From Deltaproteobacteria bacterium (GTDB lineage: Bacteria; Desulfobacterota; Desulfarculia; Adiutricales; Adiutricaceae), in assembly GCA_031288415.1 (NCBI GenBank), contig JAITRL010000144.1, positions 1 to 45,034 on the forward strand: 45,034 bases of DNA. Direction: 5' to 3'. Made by a program: the position numbers and the translations under genes. Positions 8,513 through 18,130 of the stretch are shown here, in pieces; within the stretch, counting starts at the first letter, position 1; every line of letters starts with the position of its first letter. The notes beneath the pieces are model-generated. The model had not been told where the DNA came from. It saw only the letters and a list, made by a program, of their open reading frames with translations, and did no database searches.

Positions 8513-10251
8513 TGGGCCTCCGGGCGCATCTGCGGGAAGAGGATCACGTCCCTGATGCTGGCAGAGTCGGTGAGGAGCATGACCAGCCGGTCGATGCCCA
8601 AGCCCTCGCCCGCCGCGGGAGGCATGCCGTACATGAGCGCGCGCACGTAATCGCGGTCGAGGTACATGCCCTCCTGGTCGCCGGCCTCGCGCCTGGCGGC
8701 CTGCTCCGCGAAGCGGGCGTACTGGTCCAGGGGGTCGTTGAGCTCGGAAAAGGCGTTGGCGATCTCGCGGCCGCAGACGTAAAGCTCGAAGCGGTCGGCG
8801 AAGTCCGGGTCCGACTCGCTGCGGCGGGCCAGCGGGCTGAGAGCCACGGGGTAACGCGTGACGAAGGTCGGCAGGACCAGCTTTTTCTCCACCGCGAGAT
8901 CGAAGATGAGGTCCTGGAGGGTCCCCAGGCCCAGGCCTGGTCCGGCATCGGCTTCGGGATCAAGGGTCTTCACGTAAGCTGCGGCGGCCTCGGGGGACCG
9001 GAGGGCCTCCCGCGGCGCCCCGCCGATGCCGGTGAGGGCCTCGTTCCAGGTGATCCTGCGGAAAGGCGGCGCAAACGAGGTCTTCTCCCCCTGGTAGATC
9101 AGCTCCGAGGTCCCCAGAACCTCCAGGGCGAGCCCGGAGAGCATCTCCTCGGTGAGGTCCATGAGATCCTCGTAGTCGGCGAAGCTCTGGTAGAACTCCA
9201 TCATGGTGAACTCAGGGTTGTGCTTGACTGAGATGCCCTCGTTGCGGAAGTTGCGGTTGAGCTCGAAGACGCGGCCCATGCCCGCCACCAGGAGGCGCTT
9301 GAGGTACAGCTCAGGTGCCACCCGCAGGTAGAGGTCGAGCTTCAGTGCGTTGTGGCGGGTCACGAAAGGCAGGGCGTTGGCCCCCCCCGGGATGGGGTGC
9401 ATCATGGGGGTCTCCACCTCCAGGAAGCCGCGGGAACTCATGAAGCGCCGAAGCCAGTCCACCGTCTGGGAGCGGATCCTGAACACCCGCATGGAGGCGG
9501 GGTTCATGATCAGATCCACGTAGCGCCTCCGGTAACGCATCTCCACGTCCATGTCGTGGAACTTCTCAGGCAGAGGCCAAAGAGCCTTGGTGACCAGCTC
9601 GATGCGCTTCACGTGAAGGGTGAGTTCCCCGGTCTTGGTCTTGAAGACCGTGCCGGCCGCGCCCGCGATGTCCCCCAGATCAAGGCTCTGGGCGAGATCC
9701 CAGGCCTCCGGGGGGACTTCGTCGCGCCGCAGGTAAAGCTGGAGCCTGCCCTCGTGGTCCTGGAGGGTGAAGAACACGGTCTTGCCGTGGGCGCGGCGGG
9801 ACATGATCCTCCCGGCTATCTTCCGCTCTGCCCCCAGCGCCTCAAGCTCTTCTCGGCTCTTGTCCCCCAGCTCCGAGCGGATGCCGCCTGAGGAATGCTC
9901 CGGCCGGAAGCCGTTGGGGTAAAGCTTCTGCCCCCCCTCCTTCAGCTTCAGGGCCTTGGCTACCTGGGACTGGATAAGCGGCGCGAGTTCCCGCACGAAG
10001 GCAGGGAGTTCCGGCGACGCGGCCGGGCTTTCGGTATCCCCGCCCTCAGATCCGTTTTCCGGGCCCTTGGGCCCGCCGCCCTGCGGCTCGGCATCCGCAG
10101 GTTTGTCCCCCCGGGCTTTCCCGGCCTGGGCTTTCCCGCCCTTGGCCTTGCCGGGGGCAGCGTCTTCAGGGCGCGCCGCGGCCGCCTCCCCCTGCGCCTC
10201 CGCGCCGGGGGCGCGGCCTTCCTGGTCTTCATTGCTCATGCTGCTGGTCAC
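8509..10251 (-). CDS. lysS: Lysyl-tRNA synthetase, class II
   Basis: A 580-residue enzyme that charges tRNA-Lys. It has an OB-fold anticodon domain (about residues 140-260; GRIMSRRAHGKTVFFTLQD), class II motif 2 (FRNEGISVKHNPEFTMMEFY) and motif 3 (GLGIDRLVMLLT). Residues 1-80 are a charged low-complexity extension (KAKGGKAQAGKARGDK) not typical of bacterial LysS of about 490-510 residues. The start may be GTG at 10251 or ATG at 10239 (MSNEDQ); neither has a strong ribosome binding site. It is the first gene of a lysS-lolC-lolD operon in which each gene overlaps the next. Confidence 0.96.
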   Translation of the reverse strand: MTSSMSNEDQEGRAPGAEAQGEAAAARPEDAAPGKAKGGKAQAGKARGDKPADAEPQGGGPKGPENGSEGGDTESPAASPELPAFVRELAPLIQSQVAKALKLKEGGQKLYPNGFRPEHSSGGIRSELGDKSREELEALGAERKIAGRIMSRRAHGKTVFFTLQDHEGRLQLYLRRDEVPPEAWDLAQSLDLGDIAGAAGTVFKTKTGELTLHVKRIELVTKALWPLPEKFHDMDVEMRYRRRYVDLIMNPASMRVFRIRSQTVDWLRRFMSSRGFLEVETPMMHPIPGGANALPFVTRHNALKLDLYLRVAPELYLKRLLVAGMGRVFELNRNFRNEGISVKHNPEFTMMEFYQSFADYEDLMDLTEEMLSGLALEVLGTSELIYQGEKTSFAPPFRRITWNEALTGIGGAPREALRSPEAAAAYVKTLDPEADAGPGLGLGTLQDLIFDLAVEKKLVLPTFVTRYPVALSPLARRSESDPDFADRFELYVCGREIANAFSELNDPLDQYARFAEQAARREAGDQEGMYLDRDYVRALMYGMPPAAGEGLGIDRLVMLLTDSASIRDVILFPQMRPEAQ

Positions 10252-10992
10252 TTCGCTCTTGACGTCTCCTGCGGACGATTGCCGCCTTACGCCGCGCTCC
10301 CTGGAAGGGAACCCGCCGCCCTTATGGAAAATTCGGCTCCCTCACGGCGTATGCGGCGCTCTCATGACAAACAAGGACAGCGCGCCGCCTCAGGAGAGGC
10401 TGCGCGCCTGCGGGAAGCCGGGGCGGCCAGCGCCATGCGGGCCCGGGGAAGCGGGAGGGCAGAGGGGCCCGGGTGAGCTGCGGGGCCGGAGCCAGGGGGC
10501 TCTTCAGGGGCAGGAGGGCTCCAGGACGGCGCGGGCGCTTTCCTGCAGGGCGCCGGCGCGTTAACGCGGTGCGCGGTCGCTTTCCCGCAGGGCGCCGGAA
10601 CGTTCACGCGGGGCGCGGGCGCTTTCCCGCCGGGAGCCTGAGCGTTCACGCGCGGGGGGCAATGTCATGCCTTGACCGCAGAAGCTTCAGGGAAAAGGGG
10701 CGGGCTTGGGGGAGGAATATCCTCAGAGGCCTGCCAGGGCGGGGAGGCTTTGAGGCGCCGCGGCCCAAAGAGGCGCCTGGCCCGAAGCTTCCCGGCGGAG
10801 ACGGCCCGCTTCCGGCCTTCCGGCCGGGGAGCCGACCAGGAAAGCCTGGCAAGTAATCAGGATGAGTTAGGGCGGGAAGCCGGAAGCCTGCGGAAAAAGG
10901 CCTTCCCAGCCTCAGGCGGGAACGGCGCGCGGGGAATCCGGGCGAGCCCGGAGGAGGCGCCTGAAGAAGCCTTGCCGCAGGCGCTCAGGCCG
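10252..10992. other. Intergenic, holds the 42-bp repeats
   Basis: No gene seen between lysS and the HPt gene. A 95-codon open frame on minus translates the 42-bp repeats into 14-residue repeats but has no ribosome binding site and no similarity I recognise. Confidence 0.6.
10529..10654. repeat. 42-bp tandem repeat, three copies
   Basis: Units start at 10529, 10571 and 10613, each beginning GCGCGG(G/T)CGCTTTCC and ending near GTTNACGCG. Units two and three share TTCACGCG near the end. The divergence between copies is moderate. The period is divisible by three, although the host region looks non-coding. Confidence 0.85.
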
Positions 10993-11337
10993 TTAGCCCT
11001 CGTTCATCCAGGCGGTGAGGTAGTCCGTGAGTTCCCCCAGCTTGGCCTGGAAGTCCGCCAGGGCCTCGTCCACCCCGTCAAGCTGGCTGTTGCGGCCCAT
11101 GAACTCCAGCTTCTTGGCGGCCTCGAAAGGCTCGCCGGTGGAGAAGTACCCGACCATGCCCTTGATGGTATGCCCCTCCTCCATGACTTTCTGGGCATCC
11201 TTGGCCTTCACGGCCTCCACCAGCGTGTCGCAACGCGAGGGGACGCGCTCGAGGAACAGCTCTATGCTCTCGAAAAGGAGCTCCTCGTCGCCCATGAAGT
11301 TCTCGAGAAGCTGTTCACGGTCTATATCTAAAGCCAC
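10993..11337 (-). CDS. HPt (histidine phosphotransfer) domain protein
   Basis: A small all-helical protein of 114 residues that matches stand-alone HPt domains, which relay phosphate between hybrid histidine kinases and response regulators. The phospho-accepting site is His56 in EEGHTIKGMVGYFS (family pattern HxxKG). The GTG start at 11337 is preferred over upstream starts because homology begins just after it (ALDIDREQLL) and GGAGGTGG lies just upstream. It has its own promoter at 11481-11508. No kinase or response regulator is encoded nearby, so its partner is elsewhere. Confidence 0.82.
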   Translation of the reverse strand: MALDIDREQLLENFMGDEELLFESIELFLERVPSRCDTLVEAVKAKDAQKVMEEGHTIKGMVGYFSTGEPFEAAKKLEFMGRNSQLDGVDEALADFQAKLGELTDYLTAWMNEG

Positions 11338-11769
11338 TTCGCCACCTCCAGAGGCACATGGACCTTGGCAAGGCATATTTTTCTGATTTGGGATTCCCGA
11401 TGAAAAGCGCAAGGAAAGGCGGGAACGCAAGGCCCCGCCCGGAAGGGGCGCGGCCTGTGCGGGGCTGGCCGGCCCGCCCCTTTATAGCACTAAAGGAGGT
11501 TTTGTAAAAGATCACATTTGCTGCCGGCCTCCCTCAGGGGCCGGGGCCAGGGCCCGAAGGGAGGCCGGAAGCCCCCTGACAGGCCCGCGATCCCAGCGGC
11601 GGGCCTGGATATCCGGAGGCTGGCCTCAGGCCCTGGAGCCGGAGGGAAGCCCACGTCCATGCCGGAAGCCCCCGTCCATGCCGGAAGCTCCCGGCGCGAG
11701 GCCTGGAAATGGCCTTGGGCGCGAGGCCCGAACTTGTCCTGGAGTTCCTCCCGGCGGCCCGGGGAGCCC
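11338..11769. other. HPt-hemA intergenic region
   Basis: The left part is the HPt leader with its promoter. The right part, after the hemA stop on minus, has no gene. It holds a short direct repeat of GTCCATGCCGGAAG near 11657 and 11676. Confidence 0.5.
11481..11508 (-). promoter_or_regulatory. Sigma-70-type promoter for the HPt gene
   Basis: On minus, TTTACA (-35, five of six) is separated by 16 bases from TATAAA (-10, five of six). It would give a leader of about 135 nt before the GTG at 11337. Confidence 0.55.
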
Positions 11770-13044
11770 CTAATCCAGGCCGAAGATCCTGCGCACCATG
11801 CCCAGGTTGAAATCCGCCCGCTGGTGGCGGTGGCAGGACTTGGTGAACAGGAGGGGGTTGTGGAGGAGCCGCCGCACCAGGGCGCGGGTCATGGCGTCCA
11901 GGGCGAGGATCTCCTTTTCCGAGAAGTCGTTGCGGGCGACGGTGCGCTGGAGCTCGGTCAGCCTGGCCTGTTCCGCCTTGGAGGTGAGATCCTTGATGGT
12001 GGGGCGGGTGTCCAGGGAGGAGCACCACTCCTTGAACTTCGCGACCTCCTCGTCGATTATGTCTTCAGCCCGGAGGGCCTCGGAGCGGCGCCTGTCCAGG
12101 CTCTCCTCCACCTCCCCCGTGAAGGCGTCGACGTTGCGGAGGAGCACCCCCGGCAGCTCGCCCGCCGAAGGCTCCACGTTGCGGGGCACTCCCAGATCGA
12201 AGATCCGCCAGGGCCTGCCGAGGCGCCTGGCGTGGATGGGGGCTATCTCGTCCCGGAGGAGCACCTGGGCCCCGCCGCCTGCGGCGGTGAAGATCAGGTC
12301 GTTCTCCAGGAGGGCTTCCCCGAGCTGCGGCAGGGTCCTCACCTCGGCCCCGACCCTGGCGGCGAGGGCCTGGGCGCGGCCCAGGGACCGCGAGAGCACC
12401 GTGAGGGCCCTTATCCCGCGGGCCTTGAGGTGGGAGGCCAGAAGGGACGCCATCTCCCCCGCGCCCACGATGAGGGCGGCCTGGTCCCGGAAGCCCTCCT
12501 CCCCCAGCGACTCCTGGCAGGAGGCGATGGCGGCCGAGGCCACGGACACGCGGCCGGAGGCCACCTGCGTTTCGCTTCGGATACGCTTCGCGGTCTGGAA
12601 GCTCTTGTGGAAGAGGCGGCTCACCATGGGGCCCACGGTGCGGTAGATCATGGCCTCCCGGAAGGCCTCCTTGACCTGTCCCAGGATCTGGGTCTCGCCC
12701 ACCACCCGCGAGTCCAGGCCCGCCGCAACCCGAAAGAGGTACTCCACGGCCTTGGAGTCCAGGTGAAAGTGGAGGCAGGGCTCCAGCTCCTCCGGCTCGA
12801 GGCCGGAGAAGAAGCACAGCCTCTCGGTGATCTTCTCCCTGGCGGCCTCCGGATCCTTGGCGGTCCCGGCCACCTCCAGGCGGTTGCAGGTGGAGATGAG
12901 CAGGGCCTCGTCCAGTATCCCCATGGTCTGGAACCGGAAGAGGGCCTCGGATGTGAAGGCCCCGGAGCCCTGGAGCCGCTCGCGGATCTCCACGCCGGCC
13001 TCTCGGTGGGCCACCCCCAGCACGAATATGGAAGCCTCGGCCAT
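11770..13044 (-). CDS. hemA: Glutamyl-tRNA reductase
   Basis: A 424-residue enzyme reducing glutamyl-tRNA to glutamate-1-semialdehyde, the first committed step of C5-pathway tetrapyrrole synthesis. The catalytic cysteine is Cys53 in STCNRLE. The region GETQILGQVKEAF, the Rossmann motif VGAGEMA and the C-terminal dimerisation helices are all present. Its ATG overlaps the stop of the Met8-like gene by one base, so the two are coupled. Together they make the precursor and early branch for siroheme, heme or corrinoid. Confidence 0.97.
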   Translation of the reverse strand: MAEASIFVLGVAHREAGVEIRERLQGSGAFTSEALFRFQTMGILDEALLISTCNRLEVAGTAKDPEAAREKITERLCFFSGLEPEELEPCLHFHLDSKAVEYLFRVAAGLDSRVVGETQILGQVKEAFREAMIYRTVGPMVSRLFHKSFQTAKRIRSETQVASGRVSVASAAIASCQESLGEEGFRDQAALIVGAGEMASLLASHLKARGIRALTVLSRSLGRAQALAARVGAEVRTLPQLGEALLENDLIFTAAGGGAQVLLRDEIAPIHARRLGRPWRIFDLGVPRNVEPSAGELPGVLLRNVDAFTGEVEESLDRRRSEALRAEDIIDEEVAKFKEWCSSLDTRPTIKDLTSKAEQARLTELQRTVARNDFSEKEILALDAMTRALVRRLLHNPLLFTKSCHRHQRADFNLGMVRRIFGLD

Positions 13045-13718
13045 CAGGAGGCGTCTTTCGGGAACCCGGGCAGGGCCGTGTCAGGGGGGAGATCCACCGG
13101 TGAAAGAAGCCCGGCGGCGAGGCGCATGGCCTCCGGGCGCCTCCCCGAACGCACGAGTTCCGGGAGCTCGGGGTCCTCGGCAAGGCGCCTGAGGATGCCG
13201 GATCGCTCCCTGGCGGGGAGGGGGGAGGCCAGCACGCGTGACCTGAGGCTGCCCAGAAGCTCGACGTAGCCGCCCCAGCCCCGGAAACTCTCGCGGAGGC
13301 GCGCCGCCAGGACCGCCGAAAGCGCGGGGAAGGCCCCGCCCGTGGAGACAGAGACCGTGAGGGCCCCGTCCTCGGCCACGGCAGGGAGCGCGAAGGTCCC
13401 CAGCCCGGGCTCGTCCGCGGAGTTCAGGAGGATCCGCCCGGCGCGGGCGGCCTCCAGGACTTCCCGCGGAACCCCCTCGCCCGAGGCCGCGAAGACGAGC
13501 CGCGCGCCCTCCAGAAGCTCGGGCGAGAAGCTCTCCAGGAGGGTTATGGCTCCCGCCCGCTCCAGCCGCAGAAGCTCCGGGGAGGGGCGCGGCTCCACCG
13601 CGGTGATCTCCGCCCCGGTGCCCAGGAGGCGGGAGAGTTTGCGCAGGCCGACTTTCCCGCAGCCGAGCACGAGGGCTTTGGAGCCCGTGAGATCAAGATT
13701 AACCGTGAGACTGCGCAA
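13044..13718 (-). CDS. Met8/CysG-N-like precorrin-2 dehydrogenase (siroheme synthase N-terminal type)
   Basis: A 224-residue protein with an N-terminal Rossmann motif (LVLGCGKVGLRK, residues about 16-27), the NSADEPGLGTFALPA segment and the STGGAFPALSAVLAARLRE segment typical of the Met8/CysG-N family. These enzymes oxidise precorrin-2 to sirohydrochlorin with NAD and may insert iron. The predicted start is TTG at 13718, with GGAAGG upstream; no ATG is in frame at a suitable position. It overlaps hemA, and a tRNA-Ser gene lies just upstream on the same strand and may share the transcript. In delta lineages such proteins can serve siroheme or alternative heme synthesis; the sequence alone does not say which. 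Confidence 0.88.
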   Translation of the reverse strand: MRSLTVNLDLTGSKALVLGCGKVGLRKLSRLLGTGAEITAVEPRPSPELLRLERAGAITLLESFSPELLEGARLVFAASGEGVPREVLEAARAGRILLNSADEPGLGTFALPAVAEDGALTVSVSTGGAFPALSAVLAARLRESFRGWGGYVELLGSLRSRVLASPLPARERSGILRRLAEDPELPELVRSGRRPEAMRLAAGLLSPVDLPPDTALPGFPKDAS

Positions 13719-13837
13719 GGGGGGGGACCTTCCGGGCCTGCGTTAAGGCCGTGGCGGCGCCGCCGCTCGGGGCGGCGCTTCGGCTGCGGCTCTCGGGAGG
13801 GGGGGATCCGCCGGATCGCGCGGGGCCGTTAAATTAT

Positions 13838-13923
13838 TGGCGGAGGGTGTAGGATTCGAACCCACGGGACTTTCATCCAGCGGTTTTCAAGACCGCCGCC
13901 TTAAGCCACTCGGCCAACCCTCC
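13838..13923 (-). tRNA. tRNA-Ser (anticodon TGA)
   Basis: Read on minus it begins GGAGGGTTGGCCGAGTGG and ends with the matching acceptor ACCCTCC, discriminator G and encoded CCA. The anticodon loop CTTGAAA gives TGA. A long variable arm and TTCGAATCC in the T loop fit a class II serine tRNA. Length is 86 bases. Confidence 0.96.
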
Positions 13924-15226
13924 GGCCGCCCGCCCGCCTTCCCCCTGCGGCGCGCGGGCGCCGCAGGGGGAAGGCGGGCGGAAAAAACACTTTGCTGCTT
14001 ACAGCGCCTTTAGATCGTGACCTTCACCTCCGCGAACGGCTACGGGCCGGAAGAAAGAGCCGAAGCCTGTCCGGTTTACGGGACCCGAGTCATCAGCCCC
14101 GGGCCTCTCGCTTTTCCGGAGCTCCGCTAGGTCCGCTTTCGCGGCCCGTTTATCCGGCGACGGGTTTTCGGAGCCGGCCCCGCCCATTCCCCCTCGCCCG
14201 GGGCATCGGCGCTAGAAGCGGAAACCGCCTGACAGGTACTTCGCCAGGGCCGCCGCCTGCAGGCTCGGCAGGCGGTCCACGCAAAGGCTCAGGCCGCCTC
14301 GGGGAAAAGGGGCCGTCGGGCCCCGGAAGGCCGCCGCGCCCTCCGGCTCGGCCCTGCGGCCCTTGCCGGGGGCTTCAGAGGGCCTGCCCAGGCTCTCCCG
14401 GGGGCCTGCCGGGCTGTGACCGAGCAAGTCATGTCCGGGAAAGCGGAAAGAGGGGCCCGCATGAAGGGGGCTTTCCAGGAACCGGGCGGGAGCCGTTCGG
14501 GCGGAACCCCGAAAAGAGGCGGCCGCGGTCCCTGGCGGCGGCGCCGTCCAGGCCGCCGTTCGGCTCGCCGCGGGCGACGGGACGGCCGCTAAGGCCCGAC
14601 TTGAACGGCTATAAAATATATTTACGGCCGAGTCCTTGTCAAGGGAAGGGCGGCGCGGCAGCCGCGGCGGCCTTGCGGCCCGTCCCCTGACGTCACTGCC
14701 GTCGGCAAAGGCGCTTATCCGCCCGGAGGCGGGCAAGGATTCCGGGACTGCGGCAGTCAAGGCTCCCTCCCCTCAGGCTGATCCGGCCCTCCCGACTGGC
14801 CGGCCGCAGGGCCAGGAAGGCTCGGAGCCTCCCTGCCTGGCCGCCGGGCAGCTTCGGAGACGGCCAGGAGACGCGGCCCTCTTTCATGAATGGGGCCGGG
14901 CCCGGAAACCGAGGCGAGCCGGTCTTGGATACCGGGCATTTGCGGCGACATGGCCTCCCCCGAGCGGCGCTGGAGTTCCGCGCCGCCGAGGGGCCCGCGC
15001 GCCGGGCAAGCCGCCTGCGCCGGGCAGCCGGCAGGGAGAAAGCCCGGCCGCAGGGGGGACTTCCGGCATGTCGCTGCCGCCCTGCCGGGGGCCGCCCGGG
15101 CGGCCGGCGGCGGCACGGACAAAGGCAAAACTGGCGTATTGCGGTTTCCGCCTGATTGTGCTAAATAACCTATCTGCCCCGCCGGACCTTTCTCAGGCCT
15201 TCCGCGACAGGCCCGGCGGCACCAGC
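13924..15226. other. Gene-free stretch between the two tRNA-Ser genes
   Basis: About 1.3 kb with no convincing gene on either strand. It starts with a 23-bp perfect inverted repeat and ends with a weak candidate promoter for the second tRNA (TTGCGG at 15139, 17-base spacer, TAAATA at 15162). A short AT-rich stretch lies at 14605-14640. Confidence 0.55.
13930..13981. repeat. Perfect 23-bp inverted repeat with 6-base loop
   Basis: The arms 13930-13952 and 13959-13981 are exact reverse complements, with loop CGCGGG. The plus strand is followed by an A-run and the minus strand is preceded by a T-run, so it is not a classical terminator on either strand. It sits 6 bases from the 5' end of tRNA-Ser(TGA). 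Confidence 0.85.
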
Positions 15227-15319
15227 GGAAAGGTGACCGAGTGGCCTAAGGTGCTCGCCTGCTAAGCGAGTGTGGGGTACAAAGCTCCACCGAGGGTTCG
15301 AATCCCTCCCTTTCCGCCA
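15227..15319 (+). tRNA. tRNA-Ser (anticodon GCT)
   Basis: Acceptor GGAAAGG pairs with CCTTTCC, followed by G and encoded CCA. The anticodon loop CTGCTAA gives GCT. A long variable arm and GGTTCGAATCC are present. Length is 93 bases. A terminator follows immediately. Confidence 0.97.
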
Positions 15320-15338
15320 TCACTTGACTGATCTTCCT

Positions 15339-15372
15339 CCCCGGGGCCCGTCGCGGCGCCGGGGTTTTTTTT
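15339..15372 (+). terminator. Intrinsic terminator after tRNA-Ser(GCT)
   Basis: A GC-rich stem (CCCCGG ... CCGGGG) is followed directly by eight T on plus, 20 bases past the tRNA CCA. Confidence 0.85.
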
Positions 15373-15453
15373 AGTCCCTCGCGGCGGGCCTGCAATCCGA
15401 CCGAGCCTTCCCGCCCTCTGGGCCCGGCGGATGGCCCGTTCAGGGGCCTCAAC

Positions 15454-15501
15454 GCGGAAAGCCCCGCCGGCCGTGCGTTCAAGGCCGGCGGGGCTTTCCG
15501 C
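15454..15501 (-). terminator. Strong hairpin downstream of metK
   Basis: Perfect 19-bp arms (GCGGAAAGCCCCGCCGGCC and its complement) around a 10-base loop, about 55 bases past the metK stop. There is no long T-run, so termination is inferred from position and stem strength. Confidence 0.5.
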
Positions 15502-15557
15502 CGGAATGCCGCTCCGCTGCCGCCCGAAAGCGGAATCGGGAGGGGGCAGGGGGCCCT

Positions 15558-16769
<1,212 letters not shown>

Positions 16770-16813
16770 TGGTAGGCTCCTTTCAATGGCCTGGGGCTTG
16801 GTTAAATCAGTCC

Positions 16814-16842
16814 ATTCTAGATACCCCTGAAGGGCCGGTCAA
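16814..16842 (-). promoter_or_regulatory. Sigma-70 promoter of metK
   Basis: On minus, TTGACC (-35) and TAGAAT (-10) are separated by exactly 17 bases, five of six consensus matches each. Start of transcription should be near 16807, giving a leader of about 38 nt. Confidence 0.75.
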
Positions 16843-17739
16843 GGGCGCCCGGGAAATCCCGCCCGCCTCAAGGCTATCCGGCAGCGCCCCCCTCCGTGAG
16901 GGCGAGAAGCCCCCGCAGGGAGCCGGAAACAGGGCGGCAGGGAGCCTCTGAAGGCCGCTGCCCTGACAGCCGGACAGGCCCCCGCCCCTCCCGCAGGTGA
17001 CGCAGTTAATTTCTTTCAGTTCACAGCCATGGAGAGGGGCTGCGGAATCAAAGGCCTTCCTTGCCCTCGTCAGGGACCTGCTCGCCCGCAGCCCTGAGGC
17101 GGGCCCGCCTTGCCAAGGGGCAGGCTTTCCGCGGAACGCGGCCTTCCCCGCAGGGAGCAAGGCGCCTTTTCCGGCTTTCCGCATCGGCTCATGCTCTTCC
17201 GCCGCCTTAAGGCCCTGCCTCCCGGCCGGCGCCGCGCGGGACCGGCGTTCCGCGGCTTGCCCTCAAGCCGCGGACAAGGGCTCTTTCCGGGACCGGCCTC
17301 GGGAAAAAAAGCCGCGGAGGGAATTCCGGAGGCCCTGGCCTGGAGAGCGGCGGTCATTCCTGACATGCCTTGCCGGCCTGGGCCGCCTTGCTCTCCTGAA
17401 ACGCCTGTCTTGGCGGACCGGCAAAGCCTTGCCTTGACGGGCAGGCCTGAACGCCGGGCTTGCCATGAGGCCATGAAGGCCGGGCGCGCCGTCAAAACCG
17501 GAACTTGCCGCGGCTTGCTGAAGCGCGGAAAAGGGGCAAGTTCCGGACGGCTTGCTCCAAAGGCCCTGACGCCTGAACCGGCTTGCCGGCGGATCCTGCC
17601 CCCGGCAAGGGCCGAAAACGAAGGCGGCTTCCGCAAGCGGGCGCCGCGCCCGTGCCGTGCCGCCCCGGCGGCCGGCCTTCCGGGGAGTCCGTAGGCGCCC
17701 GGCCCGGAGTGGGCGCTCCTTTTACAAGTCCTGGAATGT

Positions 17740-18130
17740 CGGCGATTGCCTGACATTCAATGTTCATGTCCCGAAATCGGTACGGCAAGCCAAGCGATTA
17801 AATACGCAAAGGCATGTCACTTAGCCATGATTGACAAGCCACAAATTGAAGTGGCTGATTTTAAAGCTGGAATAGGTGATTCATAAGGAAAATACTTACC
17901 TCACAAGTGAGATTTCAATTGTCACCGTCAAAACGGATGAAATATAAGGATAACCGCCATTGAATTATCGAAAAATAATGAGGCACAAGGAAGGACTGAA
18001 ATGTATGGTGGAAAACTGATGATTCATAAGGATATTCATTATTTATACTATGATTGTTAATTATTTATAAAGGATATCAGATTGATGCGGGAAAAAGTTA
18101 TTGCCTCATAAGGGAAATCAAAAGCAATGA
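17740..18130. other. AT-rich island with short repeats and two tiny open frames
   Basis: Strikingly AT-rich against its surroundings. The 13-base word TGATTCATAAGGA occurs at about 17877 and 18018, and a related CTCATAAGGGAAATC near 18105. A 7-bp inverted repeat (GAATGTC / GACATTC) lies at the left edge (17734-17758). Two 19-codon frames lie inside: 17827-17886 (MIDKPQIEVADFKAG...) without a ribosome binding site, and 18001-18060 (MYGGKLMIHKD...) with AAGGAAGG six bases upstream. This may be a decayed foreign gene, a leader-peptide or small-RNA locus, or a DNA-binding-protein target. None is shown by sequence alone. Confidence 0.5.
18001..18060 (+). CDS. Possible 19-residue small protein
   Basis: ATG at 18001 is preceded by AAGGAAGG with a 6-base spacer, a good ribosome binding site, and the frame ends at TAA 18058-18060. 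The product is rich in Tyr, His and Ile. No promoter or conserved partner is evident. A chance frame in AT-rich DNA is a fair alternative. Confidence 0.2.
   Translation: MYGGKLMIHKDIHYLYYDC

Noticed and set aside
10362-10649. A 95-codon minus frame translating the 42-bp repeats as 14-residue repeats
   Set aside because: The pattern is created by the DNA repeat. There is no ribosome binding site and no recognisable domain.
16770-16842. Possible SAM riboswitch before metK
   Set aside because: The promoter leaves only about 38 nt of leader, too short for known SAM riboswitch classes.
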